Source of the DNA: Psychrobacter arcticus 273-4
Lineage (GTDB): Bacteria > Pseudomonadota > Gammaproteobacteria > Pseudomonadales > Moraxellaceae
Direction of reading: 5' to 3'
DNA length: 64,000 nt
Assembly (NCBI RefSeq): GCF_000012305.1
Contig: NC_007204.1
Span: 372,001-436,000 of the forward strand
Shown here: piece by piece, positions 29,246 through 40,566 of the stretch
Numbering within the stretch: the stretch's first letter is position 1
Layout of the letters: each line of letters begins with the position of its first letter
Made by a program: the position numbers and the translations under genes
Notes under the pieces: model-generated
The model's database searches: none
What the model was told of the DNA's origin: nothing
The model's input: the letters and a program-made list of their open reading frames with translations, nothing else

Positions 29246-31693
29246 TTACTTAGTTTTACGCGGTGGTAGACCGGTATGCTGAGTTTGGAAGTTGCCTTTA
29301 CTCACATTCTTTTTGCTACTAGCGCTTTTGCCCGCAGTACCTTTATTTGACCAGCTATCAGCTGATTTATTGCTACGTTTCACCGAATCATTACCCAGAC
29401 GGCTGTTCTTCTTACGCGCTGATTGGTAGCTGTCTTGCGCGGCATCACGACCTTCTAAGCTTGCGTTAAATGGCGGTATTAAGCAGCCACGATTTTTACC
29501 AATCAAATCACCGCGACCCATATCTTGTAGCGCTTTACGCAGCATCACCCAATTTTTTGGATCGTGATAACGTAAGAAAGCTTTGTGCAATTTGCGCTGC
29601 TTACCAGATTTAACGATATCCACATCACCTTCATCACGGCTGATTTTATGAAGTGGGTCTTTATGAGTGTGATACATGGTGGTCGCGGTCGCCATCGGGC
29701 TTGGGTAAAATGCCTGTACTTGGTCAGCGCGGTAGCCATTGCCTTTTAACCATAGCGCAAGATTCATCATGTCTTCATCTTTGGTACCCGGATGGGCGGC
29801 GATAAAGTAAGGAATCAAATACTGCTCTTTGCCCGCTTCTTGGCTGTACTGCTCAAACATGGCTTTAAATTTGTCATAATTGCCCATGCCAGGTTTCATC
29901 ATTTTTGATAACACGTTTTCTTCCGAGTGCTCAGGGGCAATCTTGAGATAACCACCGACGTGATGGCTAACCAATTCTTTGACATATTCAGGGTCTTTAA
30001 TCGCCAAATCATAACGTAGACCAGAGGCAATAAGGATTTTCTTCACGCCTTTAATATCGCGCGCTTTACGATAAAGCTGGGTCAAATTACTGTGATCGGT
30101 GATTAGGTTTTCGCAGATATCAGGATAGACGCAAGACGGTTTACGGCAATTTTTCTCAATAGTTTCATCTTTACAGTTAAGACGATACATATTGGCGGTT
30201 GGACCACCAAGGTCAGAGATAACACCGGTAAAGTTTGGGGCAGTATCACGAATCGCTTCGACTTCACGTAGGATAGATTCTTCTGAGCGGTTTTGAATAA
30301 TGCGTCCTTCGTGCTCGGTGATAGAGCAAAAAGTACAGCCCCCAAAACAGCCACGCATGATATTGACCGAAAATTTAATCATATCGTAAGCAGGAATACG
30401 CGCATCGCCATAGCTTGGATGCGGTAGGCGAGCATATGGCAAGTCAAACACATAATCCATCTCTTCCGTTGATAAAGGAATCGGTGGCGGATTGAGCCAC
30501 ACATCGATAGAGGTATGTGAATTACCCGCGCCGCTGCTATGACGTTGTACCAGTGCCCGAGCGTTACCCGGATTGGTCTCAAGGTGCAAGATGCGGCTGG
30601 CATGCGCATAAAGCACAGGGTCAGATTTGACATGCTCATAATCCGGCAAGCGAATGACGGTTTGCTCACGTGGCGGCATCTTTATCTTATGCTTGCGCGC
30701 TGTCATCGGTTTATTGAAGCCGCGCATTTGTACGACTTGCGTCTCTTCATCGACTTGGTCAGTATTCAAGATTTTATTGGTCACTGGCTCAGACACGAAT
30801 CCTGGATATTGCCCTGACATTCCTGACAAGGCTTGCCCAACTGGTGAGTCGCTAGGTTTATCTTGTTCGATTGAACACAGGTCAAGATCTTCAGTCATCA
30901 CATAGGGGTTGATAATAGGATCAACACGACCAACGGTATCGACATCATTACTGGCAACTTCGGTCATGCCCGCTTGCCAATGGCGGCGCGTCGGCGTGAG
31001 CAGGTACGCTGTACCGCGCAAATTGCTCATTTGCTCAAAGCTATAGCCTTTTGATAAACCATGTACCACATCGACGATGGCGCGCTCGGCATTACCATAT
31101 AATAAGACATCGGCACGGGCATCAAGCAAAATACTACGGCGTACTTTATCTGACCAATAATCATAATGCGCGATACGGCGCAGGCTACCCTCGATACCAC
31201 CTAAGATAATTGGCACATCAGGATACGCTTCACGGCAGCGCTGGCTATAGACGATAGCCGCGCGATCAGGGCGTTTGTCTGCGACATTACCAGGAGAGTA
31301 GGCATCATCACTACGAATCTTACGATCAGCCGTATAGCGGTTAATCATGCTGTCCATGTTGCCTGCCGTCACGCCATAAGCGTAGACTGGCTTACCAAGT
31401 TCCATAAAGGCATCTTTACTCTTCCAATCTGGCTGAGCAATGATACCGACGCGGAAGCCTTGTGATTCTAGTAAGCGCCCAATAATCGCCATACCAAAGC
31501 TTGGGTGATCGACATAAGCATCGCCCGAGATAATGATGACGTCACAGGCATCCCAGCCAAGCTCATCCATCTCTTTACGACTCATTGGCAAATAAGGCGC
31601 AGGCTCGTAGCAGCTTGCCCAATGTTTGTCGTAGTCGTAAAGGGGTTTGGTGCCTTGTTTAAAGGCGGTGCGGGCGATGGTATCGGCAGACAT
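29246..31693 (-). CDS. YgiQ-family radical SAM protein
   Basis: A large (815-residue) radical S-adenosylmethionine protein of the UPF0313/YgiQ family; its reaction is not established. The [4Fe-4S] triad Cys449-x3-Cys453-x2-Cys456 lies in [19 protein letters not shown]. The N-terminal domain has [20 protein letters not shown] and [18 protein letters not shown], both highly conserved in the family. The C-terminal 80 residues are basic, Ser/Asn/Lys-rich and look disordered. It is monocistronic with its own terminator. Confidence 0.92.
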   Translation of the reverse strand: MSADTIARTAFKQGTKPLYDYDKHWASCYEPAPYLPMSRKEMDELGWDACDVIIISGDAYVDHPSFGMAIIGRLLESQGFRVGIIAQPDWKSKDAFMELGKPVYAYGVTAGNMDSMINRYTADRKIRSDDAYSPGNVADKRPDRAAIVYSQRCREAYPDVPIILGGIEGSLRRIAHYDYWSDKVRRSILLDARADVLLYGNAERAIVDVVHGLSKGYSFEQMSNLRGTAYLLTPTRRHWQAGMTEVASNDVDTVGRVDPIINPYVMTEDLDLCSIEQDKPSDSPVGQALSGMSGQYPGFVSEPVTNKILNTDQVDEETQVVQMRGFNKPMTARKHKIKMPPREQTVIRLPDYEHVKSDPVLYAHASRILHLETNPGNARALVQRHSSGAGNSHTSIDVWLNPPPIPLSTEEMDYVFDLPYARLPHPSYGDARIPAYDMIKFSVNIMRGCFGGCTFCSITEHEGRIIQNRSEESILREVEAIRDTAPNFTGVISDLGGPTANMYRLNCKDETIEKNCRKPSCVYPDICENLITDHSNLTQLYRKARDIKGVKKILIASGLRYDLAIKDPEYVKELVSHHVGGYLKIAPEHSEENVLSKMMKPGMGNYDKFKAMFEQYSQEAGKEQYLIPYFIAAHPGTKDEDMMNLALWLKGNGYRADQVQAFYPSPMATATTMYHTHKDPLHKISRDEGDVDIVKSGKQRKLHKAFLRYHDPKNWVMLRKALQDMGRGDLIGKNRGCLIPPFNASLEGRDAAQDSYQSARKKNSRLGNDSVKRSNKSADSWSNKGTAGKSASSKKNVSKGNFQTQHTGLPPRKTK

Positions 31694-31930
31694 GGGATAA
31701 CCTTAATCAGAAAAAATGCATATATATAATAGCCATTATTGATAACGGTAGTTAATGGCTAATTTAAAGGCGCTCATTTTAACATGAATCGTACTCATGA
31801 TGTCATAAAGGATTGAGGATAAGTTGTTGATAGCGTAAGTAATCTACAAACAACCAAGGTTGCTAAGAATCTAGAAACCTTGGTTGTTTATTCAGGATTG
31901 CTGCAGTAAATTTATTGATCGAGTAACTGT

Positions 31931-32030
31931 AAAGGGAAGGTAATCACATCAAAGGGAAGGTAATCACATCAAAGGGAAGATAGTCAGATCAAAGGGAAGA
32001 TAGTCAGATCAAAGGGAAGATAGTCAGATC
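31931..32030 (+). repeat. Five tandem 20-bp repeats
   Basis: Units 1 and 2 are identical (AAAGGGAAGGTAATCACATC) and units 3, 4 and 5 are identical to each other but differ from the first two at three positions (AAAGGGAAGATAGTCAGATC). The units are directly abutting, without spacers, so this is not a CRISPR array. The 2+3 pattern implies two rounds of duplication. Confidence 0.95.
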
Positions 32031-32288
32031 AAAATTGGATTTACGGTATCTGCCCATCATTTCTGTTAGACGTTATTCATCGTTTATATCGAGCATTTAA
32101 AAGAATAGAAGCGTGTTTATCTCTAGCCAAATTGCATTGTTTTAAAGGGTTGCAACGACAACTGTATCCATCTTAACACTGGTTAATCCAATAGGATTTT
32201 AGTCCCGCTCTTAATGAAATTCATCACAAACGGGCTTTTAAAGCTGCGCCGCTCTTTAATAACGTATCGATTTTATTTTAAACTGACT

Positions 32289-32327
32289 ACGGACGATTCA
32301 ACATAATGTGGAATCGTCCGTTTTTTA
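32289..32327 (+). terminator. Strong plus-strand intrinsic terminator with no plus-strand gene
   Basis: ACGGACGATTC (32289-32299) pairs perfectly with GAATCGTCCGT (32311-32321), followed by six T on the plus strand. On the minus strand no T-run follows, so it is not an obvious terminator for smpB, which ends 45 bp away. Confidence 0.8.
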
Positions 32328-32365
32328 AGATGCTTAGATTAAAATCAATCTGTTGAAAGAGAGTT

Positions 32366-32842
32366 TTAATCTAAATCCTTTTTAAAGCCGCGCTGCTTAT
32401 CACGTTCCCAATCACGGTCTTTAAGCGTCTTACGTTTGTCATGCTGTTTTTTACCGAGTGCTAAACCAATTTGGCATTTTACCAGCGAGTTTTTCCAATA
32501 ACAGGACAATGGCACGCAGGCATAGCCCTTTTGATTGACTGCCCCAAATAATTTCTCGATTTCGCGGCGATTGAGCAAGAGTTTACGCGTACGGATACTG
32601 TCTGGGCTCACGTGTGTTGAGCTTGATAGCAGCGGCTGAATATGTGCGCCAAATAGAAATGCCTCATTATTACGAAAAATAATATAAGCTTCAGTAATGG
32701 TCATTTTACCAGCGCGGATGGCTTTAACTTCCCAACCTTGTAATGACAGTCCTGCTTCAAATGTCTCTTCAATAAAGTACTCATGACGAGCCTTTTTATT
32801 GGCACAAATTTGATTTTCCGGTTTTTTTGATTTTTTTGACAT
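32366..32842 (-). CDS. smpB: SsrA-binding protein SmpB
   Basis: Binds tmRNA and brings it to stalled ribosomes for trans-translation. The 158-residue protein has the conserved core: [33 protein letters not shown], then [12 protein letters not shown] and the C-terminal basic [19 protein letters not shown]. The length is normal. The ssrA RNA gene is not in the window. Confidence 0.95.
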   Translation of the reverse strand: MSKKSKKPENQICANKKARHEYFIEETFEAGLSLQGWEVKAIRAGKMTITEAYIIFRNNEAFLFGAHIQPLLSSSTHVSPDSIRTRKLLLNRREIEKLFGAVNQKGYACVPLSCYWKNSLVKCQIGLALGKKQHDKRKTLKDRDWERDKQRGFKKDLD

Positions 32843-33061
32843 AATGTCTCCATAAGGACTGCTTAAATATATCCTGTCCCTATTTTCCTAGTCTTGCTAA
32901 TTCCTCATCCTAGCCTTTTAGCGAGGTTATTTTTACCAAATAATAAAAGGAATGAGTCGAACTGACTATTGTAACAAAGCCACCGTTGCAAATGTAGCTC
33001 CGCTGTTAGGATAAATGTAGCAGATAAGTATTAAGTTTGGATAAAATTTGCTAGCATATAG

Positions 33062-33619
<558 letters not shown>

Positions 33620-33673
33620 GTCGCGTATCTGTGTTAGATTGCGTATTTCTTAATAGATAGAAATGCCTGATAG

Positions 33674-33940
<267 letters not shown>

Positions 33941-33943
33941 AAT

Positions 33944-35254
33944 ATGACAACTGTATCAACCAACGATTTTGACCAGCAACATCTCTGGCATCCTTATGCC
34001 AGCCTGCCACCGCGTTATCCCAATATCATGATTGACCATGCCGACGGTATTCATATCGTCACTCAAGATGGTACACGCCTGATTGACGGTATGTCGTCAT
34101 GGTGGGCGAGTGTACACGGCTATAATCATCCCAAACTAAACGCTGCGATTATTGAGCAATTGGGCAAAATGGCGCATGTCATGTTCGGCGGTTTGACCCA
34201 TCAACCAGCAATAGACTTGGGTAAAAAATTACTGTCAATCGTTCCTGCTGGTATTGATGCGATATTTTATGCCGATAGCGGCAGCATTGCAGTAGAAGTG
34301 GCGCTCAAGATGGCGCTGCAGTATCAAATCGCCGCTAAGCGCCCAAACAAGCAGCAGTTTGCTTCAACCCATTCAGGTTATTACGGTGATACGTGGCACG
34401 CCATGAGTGTCTGCGACCCTATCAATGGCATGCACAGTCTCTATGGCAAGCAGTTGCCGATGCAGCATTTTGTAGCAGCGCCACCAATGGGCTTTGAGCG
34501 TGATATTACTCAAAATGAACGTGATGAATTAACAGCGTTTTTTGCTAAAAATAGCCATCAGCTTGCTGGTTTTATTATCGAGCCAATTATTCAAGGCGCA
34601 GGCGGCATGCGCTTTTATAGCCCTGAGTATTTACAGCTACTGCGTCAGCTTTGTTGTGAGCATGATGTGCTACTTATAGCCGATGAAATTGCTACTGGTT
34701 TTGGGCGTAGTGGTAAGTTATTTGCGTGTGAGCATGCCAATATTAGCCCTGACATTATGACGATTGGTAAGGCGCTGACTGGCGGCTATATGACTTTTGC
34801 CGCGACCTTATGTACACGCTCCATAGCCGATACCATTAGCCAAAGTGATTATTCAGCACTGATGCATGGTCCGACCTTTATGGGCAATCCGCTGGCATGT
34901 GCGGTTGCTTGTGCCTCGATTGATTTAATCCTGTCTTACGACATTGAAGCGCGCACGGAAAATATGCATGCACTGATGGTTGAGCAGCTTGCCTCAGCAG
35001 CGAAGCTAGAGGGTGTCAAGGAAGTACGTTGTTTAGGTGCAGTTGCTGTTATCGAACTAGACGACGCTGTTGATATGCCGACCTTTCAATCCTTACTTAT
35101 TGAACACGGCATTTGGGTGCGACCCTTCGGTAAGTTAGTCTATATAATGCCGCCTTATATCATTACTGATAGTGAGCTTATAACTCTGTGCCAAGCGTTA
35201 TTAAAAGTGGTCAGTATTTATTTAACTCAAACTTCTTTGTCCGCAAAAGGATAG
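33944..35254 (+). CDS. bioA: Adenosylmethionine--8-amino-7-oxononanoate aminotransferase
   Basis: PLP enzyme of biotin synthesis that turns KAPA into DAPA using S-adenosylmethionine as amino donor. The 436-residue class-III aminotransferase begins with LWHPYASL and carries DGMSSWWASVHGYNHP, both BioA hallmarks. The cofactor aspartate lies in LLIADEIATGFGRSGK and the PLP lysine is Lys276 in IMTIGKALTGG. bioD follows within 11 bp. bioB, bioF and bioC are not in the window. Confidence 0.95.
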   Translation: MTTVSTNDFDQQHLWHPYASLPPRYPNIMIDHADGIHIVTQDGTRLIDGMSSWWASVHGYNHPKLNAAIIEQLGKMAHVMFGGLTHQPAIDLGKKLLSIVPAGIDAIFYADSGSIAVEVALKMALQYQIAAKRPNKQQFASTHSGYYGDTWHAMSVCDPINGMHSLYGKQLPMQHFVAAPPMGFERDITQNERDELTAFFAKNSHQLAGFIIEPIIQGAGGMRFYSPEYLQLLRQLCCEHDVLLIADEIATGFGRSGKLFACEHANISPDIMTIGKALTGGYMTFAATLCTRSIADTISQSDYSALMHGPTFMGNPLACAVACASIDLILSYDIEARTENMHALMVEQLASAAKLEGVKEVRCLGAVAVIELDDAVDMPTFQSLLIEHGIWVRPFGKLVYIMPPYIITDSELITLCQALLKVVSIYLTQTSLSAKG

Positions 35255-35265
35255 TAAGGATAGCC

Positions 35266-35985
35266 ATGAGCGTTCTATTTATCTCAGGTATCGATACTGA
35301 TATCGGCAAAACTTATGCCACTGGTATGATTGCCAAAGTGTTGATGCAACAAGGCATTAATGTCATTACCCAAAAGCTGGTGCAAACGGGCGTTGCAAGA
35401 GATTTAAGTAGCGGAAAAATGGGCGTTGCGGACGATATTATTACCCATCGTCAGCTGATGGGTATTCCGCTACAGCCGTGTGATGTTGATAATACCACTT
35501 GTCCTTATCGTTTTGAGAAGCCTGCATCACCGCATTTATCGGCAAGACTTGCCAGTGATATTCTTAATCCTGATGTGATTACGAGCGCCACAAAAAGTCT
35601 GCAAGCAGATTATGAGGTGGTGTTATTAGAAGGGGCAGGCGGGCTACTGGTGCCGATCACTGAGAAATTATTAACCTTGGATTATATTGCTCAAGAAGGC
35701 TATCCCGTTATTTTGGTGACTTCCGGTCGTTTGGGCAGTATCAATCATACTCTACTTAGTTTAGAGGCGATAACATCGCGTGGTCTAGAAGTTCATAGCA
35801 TTGTTTATAACCATATTCATGATAGTGCTGCTCAGACGGATGCTGAGATAGCAGCTGGTACGATAGAATTTTTGCAAAAATATTTAGCTCAATATTATCC
35901 AACGGCGCATTGGTTATCCTTACCTGTGCAAGACAATGATGGCTTTAATAATATAGATTATATACTCCCTCAAAACTTTATATAA
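35266..35985 (+). CDS. bioD: Dethiobiotin synthetase
   Basis: ATP-dependent ring closure of DAPA to dethiobiotin. The 239-residue protein opens with the P-loop GIDTDIGKT (8-16) and includes LLEGAGGLLVPI, the second nucleotide/substrate segment. ATG 35266 is chosen because TAAGGA lies upstream and the P-loop begins directly; a longer frame from 35188 would overlap bioA and add 26 unconserved residues. It forms a two-gene unit with bioA. Confidence 0.94.
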   Translation: MSVLFISGIDTDIGKTYATGMIAKVLMQQGINVITQKLVQTGVARDLSSGKMGVADDIITHRQLMGIPLQPCDVDNTTCPYRFEKPASPHLSARLASDILNPDVITSATKSLQADYEVVLLEGAGGLLVPITEKLLTLDYIAQEGYPVILVTSGRLGSINHTLLSLEAITSRGLEVHSIVYNHIHDSAAQTDAEIAAGTIEFLQKYLAQYYPTAHWLSLPVQDNDGFNNIDYILPQNFI

Positions 35986-36014
35986 AGTATCGCTAAAAAT
36001 AAGCTAAAAAAACT

Positions 36015-36044
36015 TTCCGAAATCAGGATTTATTTTGCTATACT
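36015..36044 (+). promoter_or_regulatory. Probable rnpB promoter
   Basis: TATACT at 36039-36044 is a good -10 placed about 7 bp before the expected RNA start. The -35 region TTCCGA (36015-36020), 18 bp upstream, is weak. Confidence 0.5.
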
Positions 36045-36050
36045 AGCGCG

Positions 36051-36418
<368 letters not shown>

Positions 36419-36551
36419 TTTTAGCAGTTTTTTAAAGGTGTCTCTTTATTAGCTTATCTTTAAAAAGGCACAGCAGTATCGGTTTGGTGTTTTAAAATTG
36501 CTCTGATCTTGAATTTAATTCAATATTTTTGCAAAAAAAGCCAATTAGGGG

Positions 36552-36580
36552 TTGACGTAAGTCACTCATATCGGCATAAT
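36552..36580 (+). promoter_or_regulatory. tRNA-Met promoter
   Basis: TTGACG (36552-36557) and CATAAT (36575-36580) are separated by 17 bp, and the tRNA starts 14 bp after the -10. This is a clear sigma-70 type promoter. Confidence 0.75.
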
Positions 36581-36594
36581 ACCGAGCCTTAAAT

Positions 36595-36671
36595 GGCGAT
36601 GTAGCTCAGCTGGTTAGAGCGCATGACTCATAATCGTGAGGTCAAGAGTTCAAGTCTCTTCATCGCCACCA
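36595..36671 (+). tRNA. tRNA-Met (anticodon CAT)
   Basis: A complete 77-nt cloverleaf. The acceptor GGCGATG pairs with CATCGCC, the D-arm has AGCTCAGCTGGTTAGAGC, the anticodon loop is CTCATAA with CAT, the T-loop contains GTTCAAG, and the encoded 3' end is ACCA. A fully paired first acceptor base indicates the elongator rather than the initiator form. The same anticodon with lysidine would read Ile, but the body looks Met-like. Confidence 0.9.
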
Positions 36672-36694
36672 TTTATATGCAGTTGTTCAAATTT

Positions 36695-36727
36695 AAAAAA
36701 CCAATCCTTTGTGATTGGTTTTTTTTT
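36695..36727 (+). terminator. Intrinsic terminator after tRNA-Met
   Basis: AACCAATC (36699-36706) pairs with GATTGGTT (36713-36720), flanked by an A-run and a T-run of about eight. Confidence 0.85.
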
Positions 36728-37079
36728 GCCTGTTTTATAGCTTAGAATAAATAGTTACCCACAAAATTTATATCAGATCTAACCTAGTAAATATTTTATA
36801 TTTGAAGCTGGCTTGTTTACCCTCATTTATAAAACCAAAGCTTGCTGATAAAATCAACTTACTTTACAGTGGAAAACTGCTAGAATACCCTCACATGCCT
36901 GCGCATAGTTATAAGTAATAATCAGCGCTGTGGGCATTTCACTTGCTACAATACGATGTTCGCTTTATATAGTACCCTTGGTGTATTGACCAATATCAAC
37001 TATGAGTGTTTATTCTATTGTTGCCATCTGACAGCATTTATATTCGTTATTCAATCCTCCATTATTTAGTAGGCGCTTT
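36728..37079. other. lepA upstream region
   Basis: About 350 bp with no ORF kept. TTGACC (36986-36991) followed 17 bp later by TTTATT is a weak promoter candidate for lepA. No repeat element is present. Confidence 0.4.
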
Positions 37080-38876
37080 GTGACTGCATTAGCCAATATT
37101 CGTAACTTTTCTATTATTGCCCACATTGATCATGGCAAATCGACGCTTGCCGATCGCTTTATTCAGATGTGTGGCGCGCTGCAAGATCGCGAGATGCAGG
37201 CACAAGTCCTTGATTCTATGGATATTGAGCGTGAGCGCGGTATCACGATTAAAGCGCAGTCGGTGACGCTGTATTATGACCATCCCAATGGTGAGCGTTA
37301 TCAGCTGAATTTTATTGATACCCCGGGCCACGTGGATTTCTCTTATGAGGTCTCACGCTCCTTAGCGGCTTGTGAAGGCGCTTTATTGGTGGTTGATGCC
37401 GCACAAGGCGTGGAAGCGCAGTCTGTTGCCAATTGTTATACCGCTGTTGATCAAGGCTTAGAGGTCATGGCAGTTTTAAATAAAATTGACTTGCCACAAG
37501 TTGAGCCTGAACGTGTTATTCAAGAGATTGAAGACATCATTGGTATTGATGCCGTTGATGCGCCACGCGTGTCAGCAAAATCCGGTCTTGGCGTTGATAA
37601 GTTGCTTGAGGCGTTGGTTGAGTTTATTCCTGCGCCAACAGGTGATCGTGACGCACCGCTGCAAGCGTTAATTATTGATTCATGGTTTGATAATTATTTA
37701 GGCGTCGTATCATTAGTGCGTGTACGCCAAGGTACGATAAAAAAAGGCGATAAACTTTATATTAAATCGACCAAAGATGCGCATCTAGTCGGATCAATTG
37801 GTGTCTTTACTCCGAAGCCGTTAGATACGGGTATCTTAGAAGCGGGTGAAGTAGGCTTTATTATTGCAGGTATTAAAGATATTGCTGGTGCGCCGGTTGG
37901 TGATACGATTACTCATGCCAGTACGCCTGATGTCGATTGTATTCCTGGATTTAAACAGATTACGCCGCAAGTATATGCCGGTATGTTCCCTGTTGAATCT
38001 ACTGATTTTGAAAAATTCCGTGAAGCGCTGCAAAAATTGCAAATCAACGATGCGTCGCTATTTTTTGAGCCAGATACTTCTGATGCGTTAGGCTTTGGTT
38101 TCCGCTGTGGCTTCCTCGGTATGCTGCACATGGAGATTATCCAAGAGCGTCTAGAGCGTGAGTATGACTTGGATTTGATTACCACCGCTCCGTCAGTTAT
38201 CTACGAGATTGTGAAAAAAGATGGCAGTATTATCTATGTTGATAACCCATCAAGATTGCCTGAACCGAATAATATAGAAGAGTTCCGTGAGCCTATTGCT
38301 CGCTGTCAGATTTTAGTACCGCAGGATTATCTGGGTAATGTGATGACGCTTTGTATTGAGCGCCGTGGTGTGCAGGTCGATATGCGTTTTATGGGTCGCC
38401 AAGTGCAATTGATCTTTGATATTCCGATGGGTGAAGTGGTGATGGACTTCTTTGACCGTCTAAAATCGGTATCACGTGGCTTTGCGTCACTTGATTATAA
38501 TTTTGAGCGTTATCAGGTCGATAAATTGGTTAAGGTTGACGTCTTGATTAATGGTGATAAAGTCGATGCACTCGCTATGATTGTTCATGAAACCCAGTCG
38601 CGCTACCGTGGTAATGCGCTGGTTAGTAAGATGAAAGAGCTGATTCCGCGTCAGATGTTTGATGTCGCTATCCAAGCAGCGATTGGCAGCCAAATCATTG
38701 GTCGTAGTACGGTAAAAGCCATGCGTAAAGATGTCCTAGCTAAGTGTTATGGCGGTGACGTCTCGCGTAAGAAAAAGCTACTCTCGAAACAGAAAGCTGG
38801 TAAAAAGCGCATGAAGCAGGTGGGTAACGTGGAGATTCCACAGGAAGCCTTCCTAGCGGTATTGCAGGTAGACTAG
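37080..38876 (+). CDS. lepA: Elongation factor 4 (LepA)
   Basis: Ribosomal GTPase of translation, 598 residues. The G1 motif AHIDHGKST (14-22) and G3 [14 protein letters not shown] are present, with NKIDLP as G4. The C-terminal part holds the LepA-specific domain ending in [20 protein letters not shown]. The start codon is GTG at 37080, weakly supported by an upstream TAGGCG; no nearby ATG gives a better alignment to the family. lepB follows by 78 bp. Confidence 0.96.
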   Translation: MTALANIRNFSIIAHIDHGKSTLADRFIQMCGALQDREMQAQVLDSMDIERERGITIKAQSVTLYYDHPNGERYQLNFIDTPGHVDFSYEVSRSLAACEGALLVVDAAQGVEAQSVANCYTAVDQGLEVMAVLNKIDLPQVEPERVIQEIEDIIGIDAVDAPRVSAKSGLGVDKLLEALVEFIPAPTGDRDAPLQALIIDSWFDNYLGVVSLVRVRQGTIKKGDKLYIKSTKDAHLVGSIGVFTPKPLDTGILEAGEVGFIIAGIKDIAGAPVGDTITHASTPDVDCIPGFKQITPQVYAGMFPVESTDFEKFREALQKLQINDASLFFEPDTSDALGFGFRCGFLGMLHMEIIQERLEREYDLDLITTAPSVIYEIVKKDGSIIYVDNPSRLPEPNNIEEFREPIARCQILVPQDYLGNVMTLCIERRGVQVDMRFMGRQVQLIFDIPMGEVVMDFFDRLKSVSRGFASLDYNFERYQVDKLVKVDVLINGDKVDALAMIVHETQSRYRGNALVSKMKELIPRQMFDVAIQAAIGSQIIGRSTVKAMRKDVLAKCYGGDVSRKKKLLSKQKAGKKRMKQVGNVEIPQEAFLAVLQVD

Positions 38877-38954
38877 ATTGTTAATAAATGAATATCATGG
38901 CTGTTTTTACGGATGTCATCGTTGGATAAGTAGCTCGCTAATAGGCAATTAAGT

Positions 38955-39857
38955 ATGGATTTTGATTTTAATTTGATTTTAGTGCCATTAACCATTGGCT
39001 TGGGTCTTATTTGGCTATTAGATAAGCTGACACTTAAACAACGTAAAACACGGGGTCGCGGTAAAGAGAGCTGGTTGGTACGCTGGGCATATGATTTTTT
39101 CCCGGTATTAGCAGTGGTGCTTATTGTGCGCTCATTCTTAATTGAGCCGTTTAATATTCCGTCGTCTTCCATGGTGCCGACCTTATATACAGGCGATTTC
39201 ATTGCCGTCAATAAGTATGCTTATGGGGTACGTTTGCCGCTGACTTATAATAAAGTAATCGATACCGGTGCGCCTGAACATGGCGATGTGGCCGTTTTTC
39301 GTTATCCAGAGAACCCAAGTATTTATTATATCAAGCGCGTCATTGGTCTACCGGGTGATACGGTGAGTTATAATCAAGGTACGCTTGCGATTAATGACGT
39401 GCCTGTTGCTACTCAAGCTATGGATTTTGACGCCAATGCAGAGCTGACGTCACAGTTATATTCGGCAGGTCAAGTGGCTCCGGGTCAAATGCTGACGGAA
39501 GAGAATGCTGCTGCGATGGGTCAGCAAGAAGAAGGTGACGCACAATACTTTAAAGAGACCCAAGGTAAGCATGAGTATGTCGTGCGCTATTTGAATGGCA
39601 TGAACAGCTCACAATATGCGCCATTTTTACAGCAACAGTCGCCAGAAGTGGTGAGCTCAGAAGGTAATGAGTGGCGTATTAACGTGCCTGAAGGTCAGTA
39701 TTTTGTCATGGGTGATAACCGTGATCGCAGCGCGGATGGACGCTTTTGGGGCTTTGTGCCTGATGATAATTTAGCAGGAAAAGCGGTGTATATTTGGATG
39801 CATAAGCCGCCAGGTCTGCAGTTACCCACCTTTAAACGTAATGGCGCTATTGATTAA
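38955..39857 (+). CDS. lepB: Signal peptidase I
   Basis: Inner-membrane serine protease that removes Sec signal peptides. The 300-residue protein has two N-terminal hydrophobic segments (about 5-24 and 46-62), then the catalytic Ser72 in NIPSSSMVPTL and Lys127 in YYIKRVIGLPGD. The later GDNRDRSADGRFWGFVP box is the family C-terminal signature. The position after lepA is the classic arrangement. Confidence 0.95.
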   Translation: MDFDFNLILVPLTIGLGLIWLLDKLTLKQRKTRGRGKESWLVRWAYDFFPVLAVVLIVRSFLIEPFNIPSSSMVPTLYTGDFIAVNKYAYGVRLPLTYNKVIDTGAPEHGDVAVFRYPENPSIYYIKRVIGLPGDTVSYNQGTLAINDVPVATQAMDFDANAELTSQLYSAGQVAPGQMLTEENAAAMGQQEEGDAQYFKETQGKHEYVVRYLNGMNSSQYAPFLQQQSPEVVSSEGNEWRINVPEGQYFVMGDNRDRSADGRFWGFVPDDNLAGKAVYIWMHKPPGLQLPTFKRNGAID

Positions 39858-40017
39858 TGGCATCAATGCTCTACGGATGGATTTATCGACAAACGTTTTG
39901 TGCTAATATTACAGCTATTTAATGTAATGATATCTAGCTTATAAATATGTACTAAAATATAGTAATTTATAAGCATGGTAAGTTACGAATATAGAAAATT
40001 TCCCGTTGAGAGGTATT

Positions 40018-40413
40018 ATGGTGCAACAGTTATCTGGCTTATCTACACAGCGCGGTGCTAGTGTCACTAGTATCGTTTTTATTATCATCGCTTTGGGCGT
40101 TGCTGCTAAATTAATTGTTGCCATTGTGCCGGCACAAATTGCCGATTATCAGCTGACCAAAACCTTGGGTGCTCAGCTTCAAGAATCTAATAGCAAGAAA
40201 GAAACTGCTAAGCAGTTCGTTGTTCGTGTTGATAAGCAGTTGTCTATTAATGCGGATTACGATACCAAGGCTGAAGAGATATTTACCTTTAAAGATAAAA
40301 AAACAGGTCAGTTAGCTATTTATAAAAAATATGAAAAAACCCATACGCTCTTTGGTAATATTGATATTGTGAATCGCTTTGAAGGCGATATTGATCCTAC
40401 AATAGCAGATTAA
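40018..40413 (+). CDS. DUF4845-type small membrane protein
   Basis: A 131-residue protein with an N-terminal hydrophobic segment (GASVTSIVFIIIALGVAAKL) and a short soluble tail. Its location between lepB and rnc is where Pseudomonas carries a DUF4845 protein, and the RGASVTSI start resembles that family. The function is unknown. ATG 40018 has GAGAGG just upstream; a start at 40006 is possible but lacks a site. Confidence 0.75.
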   Translation: MVQQLSGLSTQRGASVTSIVFIIIALGVAAKLIVAIVPAQIADYQLTKTLGAQLQESNSKKETAKQFVVRVDKQLSINADYDTKAEEIFTFKDKKTGQLAIYKKYEKTHTLFGNIDIVNRFEGDIDPTIAD

Positions 40414-40449
40414 TTCGATTTTTTAGAATCTAAACAGCAACGATTTAAC

Positions 40450-40492
40450 AAGCCAGTACGCTATAAAACAGTTCTCTATGAGCTGGTTTTTT
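40450..40492 (+). terminator. Probable terminator after the DUF4845-type gene
   Basis: AAGCCAG (40450-40456) pairs with CTGGTTT (40483-40489) with one wobble, followed by T residues. If active it would partly separate lepB from rnc-era-recO. Confidence 0.55.
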
Positions 40493-40566
40493 GTATTTAA
40501 TATTTTTAAACGTTACTATTTGATGAGATTAAATAGTGCAACAAAAGGGATAATCATAAGCCACGC

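Larger units (their letters stand above)
31694..32365. other. Gene-free 670-bp region between the radical SAM gene and smpB
   Basis: No ORF worth keeping on either strand. It contains a 13-bp stem-loop (31848-31860 with 31877-31889), five tandem 20-bp repeats (31931-32030), a weaker CCCG...CGGG hairpin (32204-32234) followed by CTTTT, a boxA-like GCTCTTTAATAAC (32251-32263), and a strong plus-strand terminator (32289-32327). I looked for a tmRNA gene beside smpB and did not find one. Confidence 0.6.

Noticed and set aside
31931-32030. Possible CRISPR array
   Set aside because: The 20-bp units abut with no spacers and no cas genes are nearby, so it is a simple tandem repeat.
32251-32263. rRNA leader boxA-like sequence GCTCTTTAATAAC
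   Set aside because: No rRNA gene follows and the match is short; noted only as part of the possible RNA region.
31740-32365. tmRNA (ssrA) beside smpB
   Set aside because: No tRNA-like acceptor pairing, no CCA end and no tag reading frame could be found in this region.
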